Source of the DNA: Methanobacterium petrolearium | GTDB lineage: Archaea; Methanobacteriota; Methanobacteria; Methanobacteriales; Methanobacteriaceae | Direction: 5' to 3' | Assembly: GCF_017873625.1 (NCBI RefSeq) | Contig: NZ_JAGGKL010000005.1 | Coordinates: forward strand, 1 to 64,000 | Length of the DNA: 64,000 nucleotides | The notes under the pieces: model-generated | What the model was told of the DNA's origin: nothing | Database searches by the model: none | Seen by the model: only the letters and a program-made list of their open reading frames with translations | Shown: positions 43,301 to 56,879 of the stretch, in pieces | How positions within the stretch are numbered: the stretch's first letter is position 1 | How the letters are laid out: each line of letters opens with the position of its first letter | Position numbers and translations under genes: made by a program

Positions 43301-46300
43301 TTGTGGTGACTCATCTGGGTGGAAACACCTACCAGATCAGCTTTGGAAATGTAACCATTACTCAGGAAGGGAATATCACTATTAATTACACGGTTCTGGT
43401 TATGGATGTAGCTGGAAACTACAATGGTCAGAATTTGATTAACAGTGCCACATTATATTACAATAATCAAACTGGGCAGAGTGTCAATGGAGGATCCGAT
43501 ACAGCCACGGTACATGTGGTTGAACCCAACTTGCAGATAACCAAAACACCAAGTAAAACCGATTTGAACATTGGAGAGGAATTCACCTATGCCATACAGG
43601 TTTTACACACAGCATCCAGCACTGCTGATGCATATAACCTTGTTATAACTGATACGATACCCACTGGCCTGACATTTGTTACTGGTTCTCAGTTATGTCC
43701 CGGTTGGATCTTTACCCACAATGGAAACATACTTACATTCACACGGTCCGTTCTAACATTAGCAGATAACAACTCCACTATATTCTTCAACTGTACTGTG
43801 AATAACAACTACCTCCTGGCAGGACAAAATATCACTAATGCAGCTTATTTGAATTATACTTCCATATCCACAGGAGGAAGAGATTACACCACCAGCAACA
43901 GCACTCAAGTTCATGTTATCGGTGCTGATCTTCAAGTGCAAAAAAATGGAGATTCACAAGTTAATGCAGGAGAACAGGTTACATACACCATAACTGTAAC
44001 TAATTTAGGACCAGACACAGCTGAAAATGTAACAATTAACGATATTTTCCTAACTCCATGGTTCACTTATTTAATCAATCCACAGTACTCTCTAAACTTC
44101 GGTACATGGACTTCCATAACTACCAGCACATGGAGTCTCATATTAGGAAACATGATATCTGGAAGCTCAGCAAACATCAGAATAAGGGCAACCATTAATG
44201 CTTCCGCCCCAGCAGGAATATTAAACAACACAGTAAATGTTACATCAAACACCACAGATCCAAATCCCAATAACAATAATAGTACGGCAACTACTAATGT
44301 GACTCAAACTGCTAATTTAACATTAGTAAAAGAAAACACCCCATTTAATATTGTTATCGCAGGTAACAACCTTACATATACTTTAACATTAACTAACACA
44401 GGCCCTAGTGTAGCTCGAGATGTGACACTTACTGATAACACCTTTTCAAGCTATTACCTCAACAGGTTCTATTCTTACAGTGTTAATGGTGGAGCATGGA
44501 GCAGTTGGGCAGGTTTCAGTGGTCCTTTAGTCTTAGATGTCACATCTTTATTCTCTTCAGGATATATTGGTATCGGGGAAACATTTAGAGTAATGATAAA
44601 TGGTACTTTAAATGCTTCTACTCCTAACGGAACGGTCTTATTTAACAATGCAACTGCCAATAGTTCAACAAGCCCATTTAACACAACTTCCAACACAGTT
44701 AATAATACTGTAGAAACTTCTGCTGCGTTGAACGTGACGAAATCTGCACCGGAAAGTGTGGTGGCTGGTCAGAGTGGGCCTGTTGTGTTCACGATTACTG
44801 TGACTAATTATGGTCCTAGTGATGCTTTGAATGTGAAAGTTAGTGATGTGTTGGATGGTCGTTTGACTGGTCAGGAGTATAGTTTAAACAATGTGGATTG
44901 GTTTGTATGGAGTAGTCCGTTTGCATATGTTTTTGATCGGGTTAATGCATTGGAAACTGTGTATTTCTATTTGCGTGGTTGGGTGCCATCTGATGCGTTG
45001 GGTTTGATTAATAACACGGTGTTTGTGTCTAGTAATGAAACCAATCTCACGGGTAATTTGACGGATAACACTACCACAGTGATTAACACTACCAGTGAGT
45101 TGAATGTGACGAAATTTGCACCGGAAAGTGTGGTGGCTGGTCAGAGTGGGCCTGTTGTGTTCACGATTACTGTAACTAATTCAGGACCTTCTGATGCTTT
45201 GAATGTGAAAGTTTCTGATGTGTTGGATAGTCGTTTGACTGGTCAGGAGTATAGTTTGGATGGTATGTCCTGGAGTGCTTGGGTTAATCCGTATGAGTAT
45301 GTGTTTAATTGTGTGAACGCTGCTCAAACAGTGTATTTCTATTTGCGTGGTTGGGTGCCATCTGATGCGTTGGGTTTGATTAATAACACGGTGTTTGTGT
45401 CTAGTAATGAAACCAATCTCACGGGTAATTTGACGGATAACACTACCACGGTGATTAACACTACCAGTGAGTTGAATGTGACTAAAACATCTCAGGAAAC
45501 AGTTATTGCTGGAAGTAACAGTCCACTTGTTTACACCATTACTGTGACTAATTCAGGACCTTCTGATGCTTTGAATGTGAAAGTTTCTGATGTGTTGGAT
45601 GGTCGTTTGACTGGTCAGGAGTATAGTTTAAACAATGTGGATTGGTTTGTATGGAGTAGTCCGTTTGCATATGTTTTTGATCGGGTTAATGCATTGGAAA
45701 CTGTGTATTTCTATTTGCGTGGTTGGGTGCCATCTGATGCGTTGGGTTTGATTAATAACACGGTGTTTGTGTCTAGTAATGAAACCAATCTCACGGGTAA
45801 TTTGACGGATAACACTACCACAGTGATTAACACTACCAGTGAGTTGAATGTGACGAAATTTGCACCGGAAAGTGTGGTGGCTGGTCAGAGTGGGCTTGTT
45901 GTTTTCACGATTACTGTAACTAATTATGGTCCTAGTGATGCTTGGAATGTGAAAGTTAGTGATGTGTTGGATAGTCGTTTGACTGGTCAGGAGTATAGTT
46001 TGGATGGAGTGTCATGGAATGCATGGTTGGCTCCTTATGAATATGTCTTTGGTCATATAAATGCTAATAAAACAGTGTATATCTATCTGTGCGGTTTTGT
46101 ACCATCCAATGCCACAGGTCTTATTAATAACACCGTATATGTGTCTAGTAACACCACTAATCTGACTGGTAATCTGACAGACAACACCACCACAGTGATA
46201 GATACTCTGGCCATCCTGAACATTACAAAAACTTCCCAAACTGATGGATCAGATGTCAACCACATCGTCCCTGGTTACTCAATCCATTATACCATAGTTG

Positions 46301-47079
46301 TAACTAATGAAGGCCCTTCCGATGCATTAAATGTTACATTTGATGATTATTACACTCCAGACTTGCTGGAAAACACCTACTACTCCACATCAAATGGAAT
46401 ACCCTGGACAGCCTATAACAACCCACTGAACTTAACCTACCTAATTGACAGACTGGCACCTGGACAGAATGTAACTATATGGATTAATGGAACTGTGATC
46501 TCCAATGCCACACAGGGCTTGAACAACACTGCAGGAACCTCATCAGAAACTGATCCTGAGGGAAGAAAAACAGCATCTGTTTACAATGATGTCCAAACAT
46601 CCCATGTAACCATTGAAAAAACAGTGAGTAATCCACAACCATACATTCATGAAACAATCTACTTCACATTAATAGTTCAAAATTGGGGACCTGACACTGC
46701 TATAAATGTTTACGTAGTTGACAAACTTCCAGATGGAGTGAAATATGTAAGTTCTGCTGCCAATTACGGTTCTTACAATCCAACAACAGGAATATGGACT
46801 ATCGGAAACCTTCCGTATGGTTCAATTGCCCAACTGGTTATAACTGTAGTAGTGGAAAAATTAGGATCTATTGAAAACCATGCCCATGTCCACACAGACT
46901 CTTATGACCCAATACTATCTGGTCACAATGCTTCGGCTTCCATCTATGTTCGAGAACAACCACAATCCGGAAAAAATTCAATCGGAATGCAAAATACAGG
47001 TGTACCTTTACCTTCACTGGTATTGGTTTTATTCCTTGTTTTAACTGGTCTTTCAATGGTCTTTACTAGAAAAAAATAA
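37390..47079 (+). CDS. Giant DUF11-repeat adhesin-like surface protein
   Basis: A secreted protein of about 3,229 residues. The start is GTG 37390 (or TTG 37393), three to six bases after GGTGATC; this places a signal peptide at the N-terminus (KNKIGLIFLTICVVFIMLNTVSA, cleavage near residue 30). Residues about 93-170 form a Cna-B/carboxypeptidase-regulatory-like beta domain (ISGNVITCTNGSPFPDVTITV). Most of the rest is a series of DUF11-type (conserved repeat) beta domains marked by ...VTYTITVTNLGPDTAENV... The C-terminus has a short MQNTGVPLP motif, one membrane helix and a basic FTRKK tail, like adhesin-like proteins of Methanobacteriales. Very rich in Asn/Thr/Ser with many N-glycosylation sites. 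Likely roles are adhesion or surface layering on the pseudomurein wall (inference). Confidence 0.9.
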   Translation: MLGFENKKNKIGLIFLTICVVFIMLNTVSAVESVDEISNTVLNNSTSLDGVTGLNSEINQTDLDYVNNSGSLQDPSQSPSFSSNSSSSLFNSIISGNVITCTNGSPFPDVTITVTNVDGTQIAQTTTDSNGYYQLSLLSNERSFYVSASYPGHMTSHKLITVEPGVDSSDLNLYGWVNFQLGPEPTLSIDAPKEQFLNESFNFTLTFNNNGNETGFGPTVQLILPPEIRFESANFLGAPVSVTSVGTFPLSGTLIDPLSGLTVTGTPGYQLYVIEYPLGSFTSGQPSAVLEINAFLLGNSTLGSPLDITAYPVFRFGANETGGIPIRGNETSAQVTPTVIKIIKNTASPHEDETATGSNYPWDYTLTVDVADGQTVTAVDVIDNLPGNLQFIQVVDIDGGNLIQQPSTTTPGGLLWITFDSITGVLGSDKTIIYQVYAPKFDNNSQYVLDPDTGAWVNATNSVTVTGNYTDIPVSSQDDYTLTLKPLAIQKSVDDESTDPIQPRPTDILRYTLNFQASDYFSLNNLVLYDILGDGQSFLDSLNYNPRLNLHLSGIDISDLFVDLTNPNQFQYYHNSTTGVTYLMFNITQLLVDNGYTGIVEGGNYTGTNNGATTGNLTFWTMINEYYEGVTPPILHPIVSNDIINNAVIADAVLTHNGSHVEDASGSQVIIVAPTPEKDIIEINGEDPTAPYVIRAGDTVTFSLLIDVPTSNLHDFNLIDYLPIPLLRATQFTTGQAQNTTQTIPSAGQWRLGEDDTLSSLTGVIPTLIVDSAQNTLTFSYGNVYNATQPNATVHILFTITATGDPMTDGLWLTNLLNINYENSPGKIFSDNRIVSLITGEPQLNINKTATPTSDLQAGDMVTYTVTIDNTGNAPAYNVVVTDDLLTSNSGYILSISNITVSYGSGTAITGLNLMDIFTSTGLDFGSLYPIYSANSTNSSIIITYDALLNSTVYPRQVIDNTVNITKYTSLTPPESPNYVGNPAVDQSHLSDSASVQVRDVDFQKNYIGSLDGISSGSNLTIGEIGLFQIAVTLPAGQINDLVIHDILPAGLTYVSHVLELSNFYGNLANLNFTQINNNIEFLFTGLTNTTSNSTFYINITVLMADNSTANPPHTTSRTRTNRATMDWNNPSHSSLTDSATVYLVEPWLTVVKSFNPSTIEGGQTTTVTLQVSNTRSNARSTAYNVIITDSLLGSSYIFDLNSVTEVFTPIGFVFNYDPLTGILTYTGGNITRGQTLYFTFNLTALDTPYIGPIYNNTANATYWSMPWVGGYPDPDSRNYTDSGWAVIRTGDPQITKTVEDSTIHGNTGDLTIGEIVTYKILVTLPQGLKTNLTITDTLPAGFNYNIGEYILNTTGFSGTLGSLSVSSSGQNIIFTFNGITNSTTTNNTFYLLFNTTVLNHTSNINGTVKTNNAALNWTENTRPPFTTSVNTTIVEPFLNVNKNVTPSTVDGGDEVTVTLKVTNTGSSPAYQMELNDVLDTILFNSSTVSLVSSPPGFSFTPGSTVVIKAISGTIINPGDVLTFIFTVLVNDNVPTGSVFQNQADVSFSSMPPGYNDARNYTNTSNIVNINTVSPSVSKTVNSTSEPDSTNPNVLVGEVVTYQLEFIVPEGETFNVSLIDSLMSNLGYNGGTALIKRSDAGIIASGFDFGSSVDEFLTITPTSLSPLSFYLGNVTYLGANGLKNGTITLIFNTTILNIASNQAGTQIPNNATLNFTNATGGSQQVTGTCPTVLNVIVPQIKSTKTANQTTLTDSDTATFSIQIQNNNSTNGAPVYDLIIVDPINGFTMDYLNLSIVPSDPSIIFTNYSTADLIYIVVNKLNPGQYLNITYNATVKHNVTFNSTLNNTVNATGTTLPGPHGTNNATPGDPGTSTGERTGDPTQPAGAVNNINTTATALVTTRTPKISKKVNGTETQDRTIGETATESVILTLPVGSTTELKIIDVLPDGLLLNGGTSGFTYTTTSGVNVNQFVVTHLGGNTYQISFGNVTITQEGNITINYTVLVMDVAGNYNGQNLINSATLYYNNQTGQSVNGGSDTATVHVVEPNLQITKTPSKTDLNIGEEFTYAIQVLHTASSTADAYNLVITDTIPTGLTFVTGSQLCPGWIFTHNGNILTFTRSVLTLADNNSTIFFNCTVNNNYLLAGQNITNAAYLNYTSISTGGRDYTTSNSTQVHVIGADLQVQKNGDSQVNAGEQVTYTITVTNLGPDTAENVTINDIFLTPWFTYLINPQYSLNFGTWTSITTSTWSLILGNMISGSSANIRIRATINASAPAGILNNTVNVTSNTTDPNPNNNNSTATTNVTQTANLTLVKENTPFNIVIAGNNLTYTLTLTNTGPSVARDVTLTDNTFSSYYLNRFYSYSVNGGAWSSWAGFSGPLVLDVTSLFSSGYIGIGETFRVMINGTLNASTPNGTVLFNNATANSSTSPFNTTSNTVNNTVETSAALNVTKSAPESVVAGQSGPVVFTITVTNYGPSDALNVKVSDVLDGRLTGQEYSLNNVDWFVWSSPFAYVFDRVNALETVYFYLRGWVPSDALGLINNTVFVSSNETNLTGNLTDNTTTVINTTSELNVTKFAPESVVAGQSGPVVFTITVTNSGPSDALNVKVSDVLDSRLTGQEYSLDGMSWSAWVNPYEYVFNCVNAAQTVYFYLRGWVPSDALGLINNTVFVSSNETNLTGNLTDNTTTVINTTSELNVTKTSQETVIAGSNSPLVYTITVTNSGPSDALNVKVSDVLDGRLTGQEYSLNNVDWFVWSSPFAYVFDRVNALETVYFYLRGWVPSDALGLINNTVFVSSNETNLTGNLTDNTTTVINTTSELNVTKFAPESVVAGQSGLVVFTITVTNYGPSDAWNVKVSDVLDSRLTGQEYSLDGVSWNAWLAPYEYVFGHINANKTVYIYLCGFVPSNATGLINNTVYVSSNTTNLTGNLTDNTTTVIDTLAILNITKTSQTDGSDVNHIVPGYSIHYTIVVTNEGPSDALNVTFDDYYTPDLLENTYYSTSNGIPWTAYNNPLNLTYLIDRLAPGQNVTIWINGTVISNATQGLNNTAGTSSETDPEGRKTASVYNDVQTSHVTIEKTVSNPQPYIHETIYFTLIVQNWGPDTAINVYVVDKLPDGVKYVSSAANYGSYNPTTGIWTIGNLPYGSIAQLVITVVVEKLGSIENHAHVHTDSYDPILSGHNASASIYVREQPQSGKNSIGMQNTGVPLPSLVLVLFLVLTGLSMVFTRKK
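44728..46215 (+). repeat. Four 372-base tandem repeats in the surface-protein gene
   Basis: Units begin at 44728, 45100, 45472 and 45844, each encoding 124 residues that start LNVTK. They share long identical DNA stretches: 44844-45151 and 45588-45895 look identical over 308 bases. Units 2 and 4 share a different variant of the central segment (SRLTGQEYSLDG), while units 1 and 3 share GRLTGQEYSLNN. Codon choice (many GTG, TTG, GGT, ACG) differs from the flanking domains, which prefer codons ending in A or C. Unit 4 diverges in its second half. Confidence 0.9.
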
Positions 47080-47222
47080 GGGATTCCTTTTTTCATTTCC
47101 CTTAATTTCCATTTTTACTTTTTTAAACTGAGTTAAATTAAGTACAAAATTATAAAATTAGACAATAAAGATTAAAAGAATAGAAATTAGAATAATAAAA
47201 AAAAACATTAAATCAAAAGATT

Positions 47223-47420
47223 TTAATTAACCAATCCTTCTTCATCCACTTCTATAAATATACTATGCTTTTCCAGGTCTAATTCAATTATTTGACCTTC
47301 AACGGTCTTTCCCTGGTTAAGTATGTCCACCATTTCTATTCTGTCACCATAAACTTTGATGTGGATCACGTCATCCATGAGTTTAACCCCTTTAGTGTTG
47401 TAAACTGTTGATTCGCACAT
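47223..47420 (-). CDS. CooT-like nickel-binding protein
   Basis: A 65-residue protein starting MCESTVYNTKG, the signature of the CooT family of small nickel-binding proteins (SH3-like fold, dimer binding Ni through the N-terminal Cys). The remainder is strand-rich (VIHIKVYGDRIEMVDILNQGKTVEGQIIELDLEKHSIFIEV). Start taken at Met 47420, after GGTGAAAAAA; three more codons upstream are not needed. It lies downstream of pyrC with a 56-base gap. It could serve CO dehydrogenase, NiFe hydrogenase or F430 (all nickel users here); which one is not shown. Confidence 0.8.
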   Translation of the reverse strand: MCESTVYNTKGVKLMDDVIHIKVYGDRIEMVDILNQGKTVEGQIIELDLEKHSIFIEVDEEGLVN

Positions 47421-47476
47421 TTTTTTCACCGTTTACTAATATTTTCGTAATAAATGATATCATAAAAACATTTTAT

Positions 47477-48757
47477 CTAATAAACAAACTGTCCATTATT
47501 CTTAAATATGTTATCATATTCCATAACTAAGTTACCCCTTACCATAGTTATAACTGGCATCCCCTTAACATTGAATCCTTCAAAAGGAGAATATCTAGCT
47601 TTTGAATGGAAATTATCCGGGTCAATTACACCTTCTTTCTTAAGGTCCACCACCACTAGATCAGCATTCATACCTTCTGATATGAAACCTTTATTTGGAA
47701 TATTGAATATTTTTGCAGGATTCTCACACAACAATCTTTTTATATCCTTAAGATTTAATTGACCACGATTTACCTGGGTTAAAAGCAGGGGGAGTATGGT
47801 TTCCAGGCCGGGAACTCCGGGAGGGGCATCCCAAACATTTTTTTCCTTCTCTTCAAGAGTGTGAGGGGCATGATCCGTTCCCATAACATCAATTTCAGGT
47901 AAATATTGGATTCCCAGTTGATTTTCCTTATCACGTAGGGGAGGATTGGTTTTAGCCAGGTTTCCGAATAGATTAAGGTAATTGGAATCAAGGAAGAGAT
48001 GATGGGGAGTTATTTCTGAAGTAACTGGGCAACCTGCGGTCCGAGCATTGTGAATAAGTTGGAGTGATTTTTTGGTGCTCACATGACAGAAGTGTACTTT
48101 TTGATTATATTTTCCAGCCAAAGAAATGGCTGATTCCACGGCCTCAATTTCAGCCTGAGGAGGACGTGCTAAGGAGTATAGTTCTGGATCATTCCCTTCT
48201 TTTTTCATCATTTCCGTGTACTGTTGAACCAATTTACTGTCTTCAGCATGTAATGAAATAACGTGATCAGGAGCAACGCTATTTATCTTACTGAAAGCCT
48301 CCATTAAAAAGTCATCATCAACCAGATCCATAAAGATCTTGAAAGATGCTGGCCTTAATGCGACAAGTTCTTTAATATATGATAGATCAGAGACTCCGGC
48401 ATGTATTCCAAAATCAACCAAACTCTTCTTTGCACCGATCTTCAGTTTTTCTTTAAACGCTTGTGGGGTGTTGGTGGGAGGTAAAGTGTTAGGCATGTCC
48501 AGTACGGTGGTAAACCCCCCGGCAACGGCAGCAGCACTCCCAGTATGGAAATCTTCCTTAAAAGTAAGTCCAGGGTCTCTGAAATGGACATGAACGTCAA
48601 TCAGGCCAGGAAGAACAATTTTACCCTTTAAATCAATGGTTTCATCTGCATTTGAAGGTAATTTTTTAATGGAAACTATGATTTCGTCTTTAATTCCCAA
48701 ACAAACTTCTTCAGCATTGATATCCAGTTTACAGTTAACAAGACACAAGTCCAACAT
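47477..48757 (-). CDS. pyrC: Dihydroorotase
   Basis: A 426-residue class I dihydroorotase, cyclising carbamoyl aspartate in pyrimidine synthesis. Metal ligands appear in DVHVHFRDPG (about 52-61), SLHAED, HFCHVST and GTDHAPHT. Start chosen at Met 48757, with AAGGTGT upstream; the open frame has seven extra codons. Divergent from the UPF0348 gene. Confidence 0.94.
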   Translation of the reverse strand: MLDLCLVNCKLDINAEEVCLGIKDEIIVSIKKLPSNADETIDLKGKIVLPGLIDVHVHFRDPGLTFKEDFHTGSAAAVAGGFTTVLDMPNTLPPTNTPQAFKEKLKIGAKKSLVDFGIHAGVSDLSYIKELVALRPASFKIFMDLVDDDFLMEAFSKINSVAPDHVISLHAEDSKLVQQYTEMMKKEGNDPELYSLARPPQAEIEAVESAISLAGKYNQKVHFCHVSTKKSLQLIHNARTAGCPVTSEITPHHLFLDSNYLNLFGNLAKTNPPLRDKENQLGIQYLPEIDVMGTDHAPHTLEEKEKNVWDAPPGVPGLETILPLLLTQVNRGQLNLKDIKRLLCENPAKIFNIPNKGFISEGMNADLVVVDLKKEGVIDPDNFHSKARYSPFEGFNVKGMPVITMVRGNLVMEYDNIFKNNGQFVY

Positions 48758-48883
48758 GTTACACCTTAAATTGAACAATTAAACTTCACAAACTTACCAG
48801 ACTTAGATTGAAGTATGATTATAAATAGTCTGTAAAAATAATCATATAACCTTGCATGATGATAAATACTAGTGTGGGGTACA

Positions 48884-50811
<1,928 letters not shown>

Positions 50812-50975
50812 ATTTTTTATCTTCAATTTTCTTCTTTTTTAAAACATTTTCTTTTACATTATCTTTTTTTGAATTATCTAACGATTTTTGGATTATTTGG
50901 TGATCTTATCTAACCATCACAAACCAATTTTTTTCTTGGGTATATTTTCATCAGTAGAAATACTATCATTGCATT

Positions 50976-52532
<1,557 letters not shown>

Positions 52533-52648
52533 TTTAATACATCCTTCTGATTACAATGAATGGGTTAAATATTTCATTTAAAGTTTTAATGAGGGGTTAA
52601 GAGATTCAAAGTATTATTATATTCTATTTGGAGTTTTAATACTCTTAT

Positions 52649-52870
52649 TCAGAGTTCTAACATTTTTTCAATTAACATTTCTGAAAATATAAGATCATCA
52701 ACCGTGGAAAGAATGGTTTTAAGCGATTCTCCGTTTAGATTACACACCACAGCGCCATGGTCCTGGAATGATTCTAAAAAACCAATATTATCTGGTTGCA
52801 AGGATTCAAAGGCAATTTTCGCCTGTTCTTCGTTATGATAACAGAAAGTGATGCTGGTTTTAACATTCAT
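52649..52870 (-). CDS. pcc1: KEOPS complex subunit Pcc1
   Basis: A 73-residue Pcc1-like protein: a small alpha/beta fold with ITFCYHNEEQAKIAFESLQPDN and VVCNLNGESLKTILSTVDDL. Pcc1 is the dimerisation subunit of KEOPS, which makes N6-threonylcarbamoyl-adenosine in tRNA. Placement beside serS puts two translation genes together. Small proteins of this size are hard to place with certainty. Confidence 0.75.
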   Translation of the reverse strand: MNVKTSITFCYHNEEQAKIAFESLQPDNIGFLESFQDHGAVVCNLNGESLKTILSTVDDLIFSEMLIEKMLEL

Positions 52871-52888
52871 GGTATAACTTTCCCTATT

Positions 52889-53677
52889 TTAATCAGATAG
52901 GCTATGATTTAAGAGATTTCCTGCTATTTTCTCAACAGCCTGTCGGGCAGCTGATTCAGGGTAATCAACCAGGGGACGGCCCTCCATATCTGCCAGCACA
53001 ACCAGATCATCACGGGGGATGCTACCTAACACGTCCACATCCATCTCTGCCAACTTTTCTGTAACGAATTTTTCTTCCACATCACTGGAGACCTTGTTGA
53101 TCACAGCTACCACATTATGAATGCCTATATCTGTAGCCAGTTTTTTAATACGGCTGGCGGTTTCCAAGGACTTGAGTCCAGGTTCGGCTACAATGATCAT
53201 AACATCCACTGCTTCAGCGGTGCGCCTTCCCAAATGTTCTATACCTGCTTCCATGTCTAAAATAACCATTTCATCTTTTTTAACGATTAAATTCTTTAAA
53301 ATGGCTTTTAACATTACTGAAGCAGGGCACACACATCCATCTCCGCCTTTATCCACAGTACCCATAACCAGAATCTTCAAGTTACCTTCAGGATCGTAAT
53401 CGGTTGAAAGAGACTCTGGAAGGTCGGATATGGTGGGATTCATCTTAAAAACTTCTCCAAATGATGATCCTGGCTCGGCCCCTGTTCTTTCCCTTATCAG
53501 ATCCTTCATCTTTGATATGGGGGTTACTGGTTGGTGGATGCCCAGACTTCCTAACAGGTTCATATCTGGATCAGCATCAATAGCATATACCTTATATTTC
53601 TCGGACAAAATAACAGCCAATGTACCTGCTAGGGTGGTTTTACCCACTCCTCCTTTTCCAGTTACCGCGATCTTCAT
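52889..53677 (-). CDS. CooC-like ATPase, nickel insertion for CO dehydrogenase
   Basis: A 262-residue SIMIBI ATPase. The deviant Walker A is TGKGGVGKTTL (6-16), DADPDMNLLGSLG follows, and the CXC motif (GGDGCVCP), which binds metal between monomers in CooC, is at about residue 112-114. LDMEAGIEHLGRRTAEAVD is the CooC-type switch region. Expected role: ATP-driven nickel insertion into the CODH/acetyl-CoA synthase catalytic cluster. The target genes are not in the window. It heads a short operon with pcc1 and serS, 18 bases apart. Confidence 0.88.
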   Translation of the reverse strand: MKIAVTGKGGVGKTTLAGTLAVILSEKYKVYAIDADPDMNLLGSLGIHQPVTPISKMKDLIRERTGAEPGSSFGEVFKMNPTISDLPESLSTDYDPEGNLKILVMGTVDKGGDGCVCPASVMLKAILKNLIVKKDEMVILDMEAGIEHLGRRTAEAVDVMIIVAEPGLKSLETASRIKKLATDIGIHNVVAVINKVSSDVEEKFVTEKLAEMDVDVLGSIPRDDLVVLADMEGRPLVDYPESAARQAVEKIAGNLLNHSLSD

Positions 53678-53894
53678 GGTTATTGCACCGTTTGTTTAAA
53701 TTTTCATTTCTATTAATTAAGTTTTAATATAATGATGATCAATTGGGAGTATTATGTAATTCATTTGTTTCAAATTCCCATAAATTTAGCTAGAGTCTAT
53801 TGATCATTTTATATAATATAATTCTCCAAACTAATTGTACTATTGATTTCTACCTAGTTTAACTACATATTGTATTTACCTTTTAAGGTAGAGA

Positions 53895-53954
53895 AATAAC
53901 GTTTATAGCTTCAATAATCACGTTTAAGCTTTAAATAACATTTATACAAGGAGG
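53895..53954 (+). promoter_or_regulatory. Imperfect triple repeat and ribosome site before rpl10e
   Basis: Three related stretches, each with AATAAC/AATCAC plus GTTTA/ATTTATA (53895-53912, 53913-53932, 53933-53946), precede AAGGAGG (53948-53954) and the ATG at 53963. They include TATA-like boxes and may be alternative promoters or operator sites. Confidence 0.35.
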
Positions 53955-53962
53955 AATATTAG

Positions 53963-54445
53963 ATGGTAAGAGCATACACTAGAAAAGATTACATACGCAA
54001 AATTCCTGGTTCCAGGATTGTTCAATATGATATGGGGAACCTATCCGGAGAATTCCCTTTAACAGTGAGTCTGGCTCTTAAGGAAAAAGCTCAACTATCC
54101 CACAATGCACTGGAGGCCGCAAGGATCGCCACCAATAGATACATGCAGAGAAAATCCGGTAGAATGGGTTACCACTTAAAGATAAGGGTTTACCCTCATC
54201 ACATAGTTCGAGAAAACCCCATGGCTACTGGTGCTGGTGCAGACCGTGTGCAGGATGGTATGAGAAAGGCTTTTGGAAAGCCAGTCAGCTCAGTAGCAAT
54301 GGTAAAGGCTAATCAGAGGGTTTTAACCATTAAAACCAATAAAAAGAACTTCACTGATGCTAAAGAAGCATTAAGAAGGGCTTCAATGAAGTTTCCAGTG
54401 CCCTGTCGAATAGTAATTGATGAAGGGGCAGAATTGGTTAAATAA
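53963..54445 (+). CDS. rpl10e: Large ribosomal subunit protein uL16 (L10e)
   Basis: The 160-residue archaeal L10e (universal uL16), a protein of the 50S central protuberance near the A-site tRNA. Typical sequences: VRAYTRKDYIRKIPGSRIVQYDMGN, MQRKSGRMGYHLKIRVYPHH, ENPMATGAGADRVQDGMRKAFGKP. Strong ribosome site (AAGGAGG). Alone here, followed after 62 bases by ppsA. Confidence 0.97.
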   Translation: MVRAYTRKDYIRKIPGSRIVQYDMGNLSGEFPLTVSLALKEKAQLSHNALEAARIATNRYMQRKSGRMGYHLKIRVYPHHIVRENPMATGAGADRVQDGMRKAFGKPVSSVAMVKANQRVLTIKTNKKNFTDAKEALRRASMKFPVPCRIVIDEGAELVK

Positions 54446-54507
54446 ACGCTAAAGATCATTAGTAATTACCATAAATTCTATGAATAAATCCTAAGTGGTG
54501 TATAAGC

Positions 54508-56799
<2,292 letters not shown>

Positions 56800-56879
56800 A
56801 ACATATAAAAACAACACTTTTTCTTTTTTAAACCATTTATTTTATTTTAAAAATTGATATTTATTTTTAAGGGATGGAA

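Noticed and set aside
44728..46215. Repeats as a CRISPR array or mobile element
   Set aside because: Units are 372 bases, in frame and protein-coding, without short spacers or terminal inverted repeats.
46012..46265. Open frames on the minus strand inside the surface-protein repeats
   Set aside because: They mirror the repeated coding sequence and have no ribosome sites or recognisable protein features.
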